Positions 36,494-46,954 of a stretch of 64,000 bases of DNA are shown here, one piece after another. The position numbers and the translations under genes are program-made. The first letter of the stretch is position 1; each line of letters starts with the position of its first letter. The notes under the pieces were generated by a model. It was not told the origin of the DNA, did not search any database, and saw nothing but the letters and a program-made list of their open reading frames with translations. The stretch comes from Gammaproteobacteria bacterium (GTDB lineage: Bacteria; Pseudomonadota; Gammaproteobacteria; Pseudomonadales; Azotimanducaceae), in NCBI GenBank assembly GCA_026707735.1, contig JAPOWH010000008.1:1-64000 (forward strand), in the 5' to 3' direction.

Positions 36494-37456
36494 TCAATTT
36501 TTCTGCATGGTTTTTGGCACGTCTCGCAACCAATCTGTTAATGCCTTAGCGACTTCGGTCGGAGCATCTTCCGGCACGAAGTGCCCGGCATTGACGGTTA
36601 TTTCAGTTTGATTGGCCCAGCTCCTGCAGAACTCGCGTTGCGATCCTGTTAGGATCGCGCCAGGCGCGGCATTTATGAAAAGTTTTGGTACCACGCTTGA
36701 GCGTAGCCAATCAGAATAGCGATCTGCAATTTCGCACACGTCTGAAGGGGCTCCTTCTATTGGAATCTGTCTTGGCCAGGTCAACGTTGGACGCCGGGCC
36801 TCACCGTTGCGTAAGAAGGGTCGACGATACTCATCCATCACCTCGGGCGCAAGGGTGCTCAACACAGAGCCAGGAAGCACACGTTCGACAAAGAGGTTTT
36901 TCTCAAGAATCATTTCCTCGCCAGCTTCAGATCGGAATCCCTGAAATATCCGTCGCGCCTCTACGGGCCACTCATCCCAAGTCAGCTGCCTAACCAATGC
37001 TTCCATATAGCAAATGCCTCGGACTTGCCGTGGATGAATATGGCACCAATGAAATGCCAAAGCCGATCCCCAATCGTGAACGACAAACACGACTTTCTGG
37101 CGTCCCACGAGCTTGTTCAACGCCAGTTCGAAATAGTGAAATTGCTCCTGAAATCCATAACTTGATGCTGTGGATTTGGCTAGCTTGTCAGAATCGCCCA
37201 TGCCGAGCAGATCCAAGGCTATGCAACGGAACTGATTAGCCAATGCAGGCATGATTTTGCGCCATAGATAGCTAGAAGTTGGGTTGCCATGTTGAAAGAC
37301 AACGGGCATTCCGTCGCCGATTTCGACATACGCAATGTTCACTCCTCCCACTTCAACGAATTTCTTGGGAAACCGCATCAATCGATCGTCTGCTGCTCGA
37401 ATTCTGCACATGATTGTAGGGAGGAGTCCTTGTCTGATCGGTTCTGCACAGGCCAT
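36494..37456 (-). CDS. Haloalkane dehalogenase, subfamily II-like
   Basis: This alpha/beta hydrolase cleaves carbon-halogen bonds of haloalkanes to alcohols. In the 320-aa frame the full catalytic set is visible: nucleophile Asp128 and halide-binding Trp129 (VVHDWGSALAFHW), second halide ligand Asn58 (QHGNPTSSYLWR), acid Glu152 (CYMEALVRQLTWDEWP) and base His292 (NAGHFVPEDAP). The Glu position after strand six and the cap sequence resemble DhaA/LinB-type enzymes. The true start could be downstream (Met at 37411 or 37378), since the first ~26 residues are outside the family pattern and no start has a clear ribosome site. Confidence 0.88.
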   Translation of the reverse strand: MACAEPIRQGLLPTIMCRIRAADDRLMRFPKKFVEVGGVNIAYVEIGDGMPVVFQHGNPTSSYLWRKIMPALANQFRCIALDLLGMGDSDKLAKSTASSYGFQEQFHYFELALNKLVGRQKVVFVVHDWGSALAFHWCHIHPRQVRGICYMEALVRQLTWDEWPVEARRIFQGFRSEAGEEMILEKNLFVERVLPGSVLSTLAPEVMDEYRRPFLRNGEARRPTLTWPRQIPIEGAPSDVCEIADRYSDWLRSSVVPKLFINAAPGAILTGSQREFCRSWANQTEITVNAGHFVPEDAPTEVAKALTDWLRDVPKTMQKN

Positions 37457-37626
37457 TGGATAGAGAAGCCTAGAGCTACTAGTTCAATCTTGTCGTCAAG
37501 CTCACCTTTCATGCAGGTGTCCCGCATTGCTGACAAGACGCATTGAATTAAGTCCTCAATTTTGTTAGATCTCCACATGTTCCGGGATCCAATGGCGTGC
37601 TACGCATGTAGGTTAGCCTAGGGCCG

Positions 37627-38256
37627 GTGAGTAGACTGCGCTACACTAGCAAAGAGTTTCCTTGGAGCGCTTTCTTGGCATTTACATTCCACTTCGTAAA
37701 GGGCTCGCAACCATACCCGCGAATCTACGACGAAATTTCCCTAGACAACAGAGCTGCGCTTGCTCCTGCACAATTGTGGGGAGCTTTCTACGGTTTGTTC
37801 GGCCTAGGGTCCAACGAGCTCATTGTCATGTCAGTCGGTGACAATGCAGGAGCGCACACCGTTCTGGACGCAATGGAGACTACCAGAGTGATTCGGTCCA
37901 TTAACCTTGAGCCTACTGTGCGACCTTCTAACGAACAGCCCGTGACCAAGAGTGGTCTCTATGTGTTCAGGTTCTTTGGCGTGCATAGCAAGGACATCGA
38001 TAAGATCGCGCAGCTCTCCAAGGAAGCTTGGACGTACTTTGAGGACTCCACCAGTTACAAAGCGGAACCACAAGGCTTGTTCTGCGAAACCGATCGGCAA
38101 AAGGAACACGGTCTAATGCTGCTTGTCACTTGGTATGACGGACTCAATTCCTGGCAGGTTTCTCGTCGCCCCGCCCCCGAAGCAACAAGGAACTTTCGAC
38201 AACGAGCTGCATTGACCACATTTACCAAGCCGTTTGCTACGCGGCTGATCGTGTGA
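37627..38256 (+). CDS. Hypothetical protein, possibly dimeric alpha/beta-barrel (NIPSNAP-like)
   Basis: This 209-aa protein starts at GTG. No named domain is certain. The C-terminal half (residues ~110-200: GLYVFRFFGVHSKDIDKIAQ, then HGLMLLVTWYDGLNSWQ and a helix RNFRQRAALT) has the strand-helix-strand rhythm of dimeric ferredoxin-like barrels such as NIPSNAP or stress-response A/B proteins. The N-terminal half could be a degenerate second copy. No signal or membrane helix is seen. It stands alone, divergent from the dehalogenase, and converges with the broken P450 gene. Confidence 0.6.
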   Translation: MSRLRYTSKEFPWSAFLAFTFHFVKGSQPYPRIYDEISLDNRAALAPAQLWGAFYGLFGLGSNELIVMSVGDNAGAHTVLDAMETTRVIRSINLEPTVRPSNEQPVTKSGLYVFRFFGVHSKDIDKIAQLSKEAWTYFEDSTSYKAEPQGLFCETDRQKEHGLMLLVTWYDGLNSWQVSRRPAPEATRNFRQRAALTTFTKPFATRLIV

Positions 38257-38347
38257 TCGTAGCTAGTGGTTTAGCGTACTTGGACCAAGACGGCAACATC
38301 GCCGCACGACAAAGATAGGCTTGCGAACTAAGGCAAAGACGTCCGGG

Positions 38348-39687
38348 CTAGAACCTTGGACGTAGCTTCACGGGCAAATGCTTGATGCTATGGAGGAAGT
38401 TGGACCAAACGTAGACTGGGTCTCCTACAACCTCAACCTGTGCAAACCGCTTGTGGATTTCTTCCCATAGAACGCGCAATTGCATCTCTGCCAGCCTGTA
38501 GCCAAGGCATCGATGAATGCCAATCCCAAATCCCAAGTGCTTACGAGCATTCTCGCGATCAATTTGAAAGACATTTGCGTTGGGAATCGCGTCTTCGTCA
38601 CGATTGCCGGATATGTACCACAGCGCGAACCTGTCCCCTTGTTTGATTGACTTTCCGCGAAATTCGCAGTCCTGCGTCGCGGTCCTCGCCATGTGGGCGA
38701 TTGGAATCGCACTATTTCTGACACCATGTTGGGGATCAAATTGGGATCTTCCAGCAGCTTTTGGTACTCCTCTGGAAACTGATTGAGGAAGAGAACGCCA
38801 CCGGAGATCGAATTACGCGTTGTGTCGTTGCCCCCCACGATCAACAGAAGCAGGTTTCCTAACAACTCGTTCGGCGGCATGTTTCGCGTTGCTTCGCCGT
38901 GCGCCAGCATTGAAATGAGGTCGTTCCCGACTTGCTTTTCTTTCTTGCGCGCTTCGAAAACTTCTGAAAAATATGCGTGGCACTTCCAAAGTTCCTCGAA
39001 CGCAAGCCCAACAGACTTGAACGCAAGTGGATTGGACATGTTTTGGACAGTGTCTGACCAATGAATGAGAAGATTGCGGTCCTCTTGGGGAATGTCAAAT
39101 AACGTCGCCAACATCCGACCCGTCAAATCGATCGAAACATTCGGCACCCAGTCAAACTCCTCGTTCAGGGGCAACCCATCGAGAATCTCCGCGGCACGCT
39201 CCCGGATTACAGGTTCCAGCAGTTGCAATGGACGTTGCAAGAACAAAGGCTGAACCACACCGCGTTGCTCCCCGTGCTTAGGTGGATCCATCATGATGAA
39301 CATCGGCAAATTGAATTTTGGATCCGGTTGATCGGAGTCGTAGGGCTGACCTCCAATTTGAATCCCGCCGTATCTCTGCTCAGAAGAGAAAAGGTCGTAG
39401 CGCTTCTCCATTTCAACGATATCGTTGTATTTCGTAACCGACCAATGGGCACCGTACATTCCACCCGGGCAAAAATGCAGCGGATCTTCCTTTCGCAGTC
39501 GTTCAAAGTACGGAAAAATTGTGTCGGACTCGAAAAGACTGGGATGAGAAGGATCCAGCTGATCCAAGGGTATTTCGTAGGGATCTCGATGTGGATCTAT
39601 TGCAAACTCAGCTTTGATCTCCTCGTTGGAGGTTGCAAATCGTTCGTTGATGGGTGCTTGATAGTCGCGGGTATGTATTTCGCTCAT
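38348..39687 (-). pseudogene. CYP153-type cytochrome P450 (alkane hydroxylase), frameshifted
   Basis: The N-terminal ~310 residues read in one frame from 39687 and the remaining ~110 in another frame ending at 38348. Together they form a full ~446-aa P450. Marks are the I-helix LLLLIVGGNDTTRNSISGG, the K-helix EIVR, and the haem-binding FGIGIHRCLG. MFIMMDPPKHGEQR and NDLISMLAHGEATRN point to CYP153, soluble P450s that hydroxylate alkane ends using ferredoxin. The break lies at about 38698-38704, and adding one more copy of CGATTGG restores the family sequence exactly. The gene may be dead, phase-variable, or misassembled. No ferredoxin genes are adjacent. Confidence 0.88.
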
Positions 39688-39807
39688 GGTTTGTATTCAG
39701 TTTCAGATAATGGTTCTACAGCTTATTGCCCAGTTAATTGAACGCAATTCGATGGTATCACGGGAACGAAACTGTCCTTGCTGACCCGCACAGACACTGG
39801 GCTCAAC

Positions 39808-40953
39808 CTAGTATCCGTTGAGCTCTCCGTAACGATTGCGATGAAAATACATGTCTCCAAACGTCTGTTCCGCTACAGCAGCACGCTTGATAAAGAATCC
39901 GATGTCAAACTCGTCAGTCATTCCTATGCCACCGTGCATCTGAATGCCTTCGCGGGAAACGGTGTGAAACATCTCTCCGATCTTAGCCTTGGCCAAACTC
40001 GCCAATATGGCAATTTCTTTGGCGTCGCGGCCTTCGTCCAAGGCGGTTAGCGCTTCCAAAACCACTGACTTAGACAGTTCAACCTCGCAAAACATGTTGG
40101 CTGCACGATGCTTCAGCGCTTGAAAAGAGCCGATAGGAACGCCAAATTGCACTCGATCCTTCAAATATTGAACAGTTCGTTCAAAACATTCTTGCGCACT
40201 TCCGAGCATTTCGGCTGCAAGTCCAATACGAGCGATGTCGAGTGTTGGATCAAGAACTTCTGCACCGTTGTCGATTTCTCCAATCACGCTGTCCGCGCCT
40301 ACATGAACGTTGTCAAACTCGATATTGGCCGCGTTCCGACTGTCCACCATGATCGTGCGGGTAACGTTTAGTCCTTCGCTAGCGGCATCAACTACGAACA
40401 GCGAAATTCCTGCTCGCTCACCGGGGTTTCCCGAGGTACGAGCAGCGACAAGCAATTGATTGGCCACATGTCCGTCAAGCACAAATGTCTTCTTTCCGGA
40501 CAACAAAAAACCCTCTGAGTTTCTTGTTGCTGTAGCAGCTACGCCGTAAGGGTCATGCTTGTGGCTCTCTTCCAGAGCGAGGGCCAGCAGCGTTTCCCCG
40601 GTGACGACTCCTCCGAGCAACTCCGACTTCTGCGTTTCAGTTCCTCCCATGCTCACAGCTGTGCCTCCAACCCACACTGTGGCAAATAGAGGGCTAGCCG
40701 TCAACGTTCTTCCTGTCTCCTCAGTTACTACTCCCAGCCCCTTGTAGCCGAAATTCAGCCCGCCAACACTTTCCGGAAACGGAATCGCAGCCCAGCCAAG
40801 CTCGACCATCGATTTCCAAGTTTCGGGATCAAAGCCATCGACCGAATTGTCGTCACGGAGCTTTCTCAGCTGAGAGATTGGAGCTTTCTCAGAACAGAAT
40901 TCACGGGCCGTATCCCTAAGAATGGTTTGATCTTCATTGAGAATCATTGGCAT
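39808..40953 (-). CDS. Acyl-CoA dehydrogenase family protein
   Basis: This FAD enzyme is expected to oxidise acyl-CoA at C2-C3. From ATG 40953 it is 381 aa; the frame runs 21 codons further upstream, but the family start is MILNEDQTILRDTAREF. The flavin-binding middle domain includes LALALEESHKHDPYGV and LSGKKTFVLDG. The C-terminal helices contain RVQFGVPIGSFQALKHRAAN and QMHGGIGMTDEFDIGFFIKR. The catalytic Glu at the usual C-terminal site is not obvious, as in FadE28/FadE-type partners that work as heteromers. It lies upstream of the CYP153 gene on the same strand. Confidence 0.9.
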   Translation of the reverse strand: MPMILNEDQTILRDTAREFCSEKAPISQLRKLRDDNSVDGFDPETWKSMVELGWAAIPFPESVGGLNFGYKGLGVVTEETGRTLTASPLFATVWVGGTAVSMGGTETQKSELLGGVVTGETLLALALEESHKHDPYGVAATATRNSEGFLLSGKKTFVLDGHVANQLLVAARTSGNPGERAGISLFVVDAASEGLNVTRTIMVDSRNAANIEFDNVHVGADSVIGEIDNGAEVLDPTLDIARIGLAAEMLGSAQECFERTVQYLKDRVQFGVPIGSFQALKHRAANMFCEVELSKSVVLEALTALDEGRDAKEIAILASLAKAKIGEMFHTVSREGIQMHGGIGMTDEFDIGFFIKRAAVAEQTFGDMYFHRNRYGELNGY

Positions 40954-41112
40954 ATTGCGATGTCTGCTACTAGTCGAGCAGCCTCCTTCTTGACGGCGCG
41001 GCAGAACGCGCTCCATCCCCTACGTTCGTGATCCGCCGGAATCGTGTGGCCGGCCACATGCTCATGCAGTGTCGTTTAGACGACGGAGCTAATTGTAACG
41101 ATGCATGACGAG

Positions 41113-41868
41113 TCAATGAGATGGATTGGCGGACGTCGCATGGAACACGAGCGCATGCATTCGATCGATGTCTCTATCGATCAGCGCCAATTCAGTTTGG
41201 ATGGCAATCGACTCAAACCAGCCTGCCATCTCTAGGGGCGACTCGAATCCAAAAATCAGTACTAGATTGGGATCGAAAAATCGTTTACCCCGTAAGGCAA
41301 TCCCCCTCTCCGCCGCAATCAACGTTGCATCGTCGCGGGCAAGCGTTGCACACTTGACTCGAAGACTCTCTATTCTCCGACGATCCTTGACGTCCAATAG
41401 CAACACCAATTGCGTGTTCGCGGAGTTCGCTGGCCATGTGATTGGGACAACGACGTCCACGCTACTTTGCACTAGAGTTGAGTGTCTTGATGTGTGTTCG
41501 CGCAGTGCGACGCTCGCAGCAAAATGGGAATAGTCGCTGCCGCGTTGCATCCAAAAGATGCTAGCTTTGTCCCATTCTTTGTGGTCCGATCCAAGCTCGA
41601 GAGACTTTGCGAATTCAACATCCATGAACGTCCCACCGTATCTAGCCACCACATCGTTCCACAAGGGTGTGCGTTGCGGCAATTGCGTTTGCAGATCGGC
41701 AAAGGCAAGAAATCTCTCCAAATGGATGATTGTGACAGGCGTAGTCTGCCAGTAGGAGTTGAAAGAGAATCGAACGAAATTGGAACCCGTGGCCAAACTG
41801 TCGTAGACCCACCAACAACAACCTAGGGCAATCAATCCCAATAGGCTCCACTTTCGCAATCGAGACAC
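41113..41868 (-). CDS. Hypothetical membrane-anchored protein
   Basis: This 251-aa protein starts at GTG. One N-terminal membrane helix (residues ~6-22, WSLLGLIALGCCWWVYD) is followed by a soluble, probably periplasmic domain. The region VVPITWPANSANTQLVLLLD and the later LVLIFGFESPLEMAGWFE look like beta-alpha elements, but I recognise no family. Its neighbours, a leftward acyl-CoA dehydrogenase and a divergent crotonase, do not clarify its role. Confidence 0.65.
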   Translation of the reverse strand: MSRLRKWSLLGLIALGCCWWVYDSLATGSNFVRFSFNSYWQTTPVTIIHLERFLAFADLQTQLPQRTPLWNDVVARYGGTFMDVEFAKSLELGSDHKEWDKASIFWMQRGSDYSHFAASVALREHTSRHSTLVQSSVDVVVPITWPANSANTQLVLLLDVKDRRRIESLRVKCATLARDDATLIAAERGIALRGKRFFDPNLVLIFGFESPLEMAGWFESIAIQTELALIDRDIDRMHALVFHATSANPSH

Positions 41869-41946
41869 AACGGGAGGTCTTTGGCAAAAAGCAAATGTTA
41901 ATGGGGCAGGTTATGATCTTCGATTCAAATCTGCAAAGAGAATTTC

Positions 41947-42783
41947 ATGTACGCGGAAATCTTGTACGAAATAGACGGTTCGGTGGCAGTCATCACGATG
42001 AATCGACCGGAAACGTTGAATGCTCTGACCGACCTGACACAGGCAGAAATTAGGCATGCTCTCGATCAGTCTGAGCGGAACGCAGGAGTAATTGGAACCG
42101 TTCTTACTGGCGCCGGCAGAGGATTCTGCTCTGGGGTGGACATGAACGCGCTCGGGAAAATGTCGGAAGCCGGCCGACGACTTGGTTCGACGCACGAACA
42201 TCTAGCGGCCAACCCGGGCAATCCGGACAAAGACCCAAACTTCACCGCTAGCCCAACCTATTTCCTGGCACTGCGGAAGCCTTTGATCGCCGCAATCAAT
42301 GGTGCTTGTGCAGGATTAGGGTTCAGTTACGCAACTTTCGCAGACTTGCGATTCGTGGATCGGAACGCAAGATTGACGACGTCGTTTGCCCAGAGAGGAT
42401 TGATTGCGGAACATGGCACTAGCTGGATGCTGCCGCGATTGATAGGTCCAGCAAATGCATTGGATCTGTTCTGGACATCCAAGAAATTCAATGGCGAAGA
42501 GGCATTTCGCATCGGTTATGCAAATAGGCTGTGCAAACCGGGTCAATGTGTGTCTGATGCGGTTGAGTATCTCCGAGAAATCGCCCTTAGATGCGCGCCC
42601 GCGTCAATCATGATGATGAAAAAGCAGGTATTTCGTCATCTCAATCGGGAACTGGGGCCGGCGATGCAAGAATCCATTGAGTGGATGGACGAGAGTCTCA
42701 AGCATTCAGACTTCAAGGAAGGTGTCCAGTCCTTTGTAGAGAGGCGGGATCCGAAGTTCTCGCGCATCGAAGTGGCAGATTGA
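41947..42783 (+). CDS. Enoyl-CoA hydratase/isomerase family protein
   Basis: This 278-aa crotonase-fold enzyme is expected to act on CoA thioesters. The oxyanion-hole region GAGRGFCSGVDMNALG and the core NGACAGLGFSYATFADLRF are clear. Both Glu residues of classical hydratases are absent (Ser and Gly stand there), while Glu in RGLIAEHGTSWMLPRL takes the place of the Asp used by isomerase-like relatives. Double-bond isomerisation or another crotonase reaction is therefore as likely as hydration. The DUF169 gene starts 27 bases after its stop and is probably co-transcribed. Confidence 0.9.
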   Translation: MYAEILYEIDGSVAVITMNRPETLNALTDLTQAEIRHALDQSERNAGVIGTVLTGAGRGFCSGVDMNALGKMSEAGRRLGSTHEHLAANPGNPDKDPNFTASPTYFLALRKPLIAAINGACAGLGFSYATFADLRFVDRNARLTTSFAQRGLIAEHGTSWMLPRLIGPANALDLFWTSKKFNGEEAFRIGYANRLCKPGQCVSDAVEYLREIALRCAPASIMMMKKQVFRHLNRELGPAMQESIEWMDESLKHSDFKEGVQSFVERRDPKFSRIEVAD

Positions 42784-42809
42784 GTGATAGCTGGAGCGAG
42801 GTGAAGTTT

Positions 42810-43592
42810 ATGGTTGCCATTGCATCCGATGTTGAGAACATCGACTGGCCAAATCTCGTCGGCGAGCTGAACCGATTCCTTAGATTGCGAACCACACCCG
42901 TTGGTTTAAAGATGTTTGAGCGCACTGAAGAGATGGAGCAAATCGAACGCATACGTCGACCAAAAGCCATTCATACAACCGATCAAATCATTGGCCAGGC
43001 AAGCAGAAACGGCTGGACCGTAGGCATAACTGCCGAAGACTTAGTTGGAGCGCAGTGCCGCACCGTTATCGGACTCTCGCCTCGAAGCGAAGAATGGCTC
43101 TCGGGCAAGCACATGGCCGGTGTCTGGTATGAGAATGAAAACGAAGCTTCTCTGCACCAGCACTCGATGGATGTAGTGCCATACGGAAGGTACAAGGCCA
43201 TGGCAGTAAGTCCGTTGGTTTCGGGTCGTCTCGACCCGCCAGACATTTGCCTAATCTATGCAACTCCCGCACAGATGATCCTATTCATCAATGGATTGCA
43301 GTGGACAGGATTCAAGAAACTCGAATGGGGTTGCGTTGGCGAAAGTTCATGTGCGGACAGCTGGGGACGTGCGCTGCTAACTGGGGAGCCGAGCCTGTCG
43401 ATTCCCTGCTTCGCGGAGAGACGCTACGGCGGCGTGTTGGAGGACGAATTGCTCATGGCAATCCCTCCTTCTTATCTGCCTTCGATTATTGAGGGACTAA
43501 ATCGGCTTTCCCGAAATGGATTGCGCTATCCCATTCCACAATATGGAATAAACAACGACGTGCGGGACGGCATGGCAGTAAGCTACAGCTAA
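42810..43592 (+). CDS. DUF169 family protein
   Basis: This 260-aa cytoplasmic protein starts at ATG 42810, with GAGGTG about seven bases upstream; the frame is open further left but overlaps the crotonase gene. Family features are LRLRTTPVGLKMFE at the N-terminus, GQASRNGWTVGITAEDLVGA with Cys soon after, and YATPAQMILFINGLQW in the middle. DUF169 proteins have unknown biochemistry and often keep conserved Cys residues (here GAQCR, WGCVGESSC and SIPCFAE), which could bind metal or a cluster. Its position just after a crotonase suggests a role in CoA-ester metabolism, but this is inference. Confidence 0.82.
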   Translation: MVAIASDVENIDWPNLVGELNRFLRLRTTPVGLKMFERTEEMEQIERIRRPKAIHTTDQIIGQASRNGWTVGITAEDLVGAQCRTVIGLSPRSEEWLSGKHMAGVWYENENEASLHQHSMDVVPYGRYKAMAVSPLVSGRLDPPDICLIYATPAQMILFINGLQWTGFKKLEWGCVGESSCADSWGRALLTGEPSLSIPCFAERRYGGVLEDELLMAIPPSYLPSIIEGLNRLSRNGLRYPIPQYGINNDVRDGMAVSYS

Positions 43593-43612
43593 CTCCGGAT
43601 TCGGCCGATCGA

Positions 43613-44656
43613 TTAGGCTATTGCGGCTTCCAACACGCCTTCGTCCATCAAGGCATCGAATTCCTGTCGTACGCGATCGTGGCCAGGCATATCCTTGATC
43701 TGCTCTAAGATACCCTCGTAGACTTGGCGTGCAGCCAGTAGCGACTGTCCTCCGGTAGCCCATGAGACAAGATCACTCCAATATGGGTCGATTAACGTCG
43801 ACCCCTTGACGGTGCCTCCAGCAATCGTGCTAAGATTCAATTCCCGCAACTCTCCCAAGTAGAGACAGAGGGACTCGACATGGATTTTCTCGTCCTCTCG
43901 TATTCGCTCGACGATTTCAGCCGCCAATTCGGCCTCCTCTCTGCGGTCCGCGAATAGTCCCTTGGCTCGCAATGTCTGCTGCGTCGCTGCAAAACCGTTC
44001 TCCGCTCTAAACTCGATTAAGAGAAGATTCATGAGAAATGCGAGGAAAGCTTCAATTTCCGGTGCGATCTGAGGCATCTTTCTCTCGCCAGTATCGGGGC
44101 GAGATATTCGCTCGGGCGGCTCTACATCAGGCCATGCACTTTCCCCTAGAGCTAGGTCACGCGCTACAAACCACATGACATCGTGCCCACCAATCTGCTT
44201 TTCCGGTTCGCCGCCCTCGTCAATGCCATGGGCGAACATTAGCCCTTTGTCTAGGTGGCCAATGGCCATGCTCGAAATGTCTTCTACGATGTAGGATTGG
44301 AGGTCGGGCAGTGGCATCGTAGCAAGCATACGCCCGCGTCCTTCAATCTTGCCCGTAATCGTCAGCGTGTTCCAAAAAACGCGACTCATTCCCTCCCGAA
44401 TAAGTAAACACTGCTGCTCCACGTTAGGACAACGGGAACCAGACAACAAACTAGAGTCTGCAGCGAGCAGGTCTCCGCCGCGTTCTCTCAAAGCTTGTGT
44501 CCAGTTCGCAATCGCTTTGGATCGTCCCTTTATTCGTGGGGGAACATACTTGCCTGATTTATCAAATCCACCGTGCATCGTCTTTGTTCCAAGGACGTTC
44601 GGCCGAGCGTATTCATGGCTCTGGAGCAACTCCTCTCTTGTGAACTGTAGCTGCAT
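43613..44656 (-). CDS. Hypothetical protein, possible ferritin-like diiron fold
   Basis: This 347-aa, largely helical protein matches no family I recognise. The helices contain carboxylates and His spaced as in ferritin-like proteins: E125...H134 (VEDISSMAIGHLDKGLMFAH), E215/E219 (LLLIEFRAENGF) and E256-x-x-H259 (EDEKIHVESLCLYL), the last an ExxH motif. A diiron oxygenase or oxidase is therefore possible. The N-terminus has THGGFDKSGKYVPPR-like text (residues 27-41) with Gly and Lys. It converges with the DUF169 gene (20 bases between stops). The gap to ligA upstream is 258 bases. Confidence 0.6.
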   Translation of the reverse strand: MQLQFTREELLQSHEYARPNVLGTKTMHGGFDKSGKYVPPRIKGRSKAIANWTQALRERGGDLLAADSSLLSGSRCPNVEQQCLLIREGMSRVFWNTLTITGKIEGRGRMLATMPLPDLQSYIVEDISSMAIGHLDKGLMFAHGIDEGGEPEKQIGGHDVMWFVARDLALGESAWPDVEPPERISRPDTGERKMPQIAPEIEAFLAFLMNLLLIEFRAENGFAATQQTLRAKGLFADRREEAELAAEIVERIREDEKIHVESLCLYLGELRELNLSTIAGGTVKGSTLIDPYWSDLVSWATGGQSLLAARQVYEGILEQIKDMPGHDRVRQEFDALMDEGVLEAAIA

Positions 44657-44914
44657 AGAGATTCCCTATCCTATGATTTGTTCCTAGACAGAATTGACTT
44701 TTCAAGTTCGGACACAACTATACCTTACTCGACCCCAGCTAGTGAAATCGAGTCACTGTGTTAAGAAGTCGAAGAGCTCCTGTGACCTCGACTGCGTGAA
44801 TTGCAATGCGAATGGCTCCAATTGCGGAGAGACGCCACAAAACGGACAAGTAGATTGGAATAGGATTCTTGAAGCCAAAAGTGTCGAGGCCGCGAGCGCG
44901 CTTTAGCACTCGGC

Positions 44915-46933
<2,019 letters not shown>

Positions 46934-46954
46934 TTAAGGCTAACAAAGGCTGAG

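Noticed and set aside
44694-44906. Forward 70-codon frame between ligA and the ferritin-like gene
   Set aside because: No ribosome site or domain; the surrounding genes run leftward, so this is more likely their upstream region.
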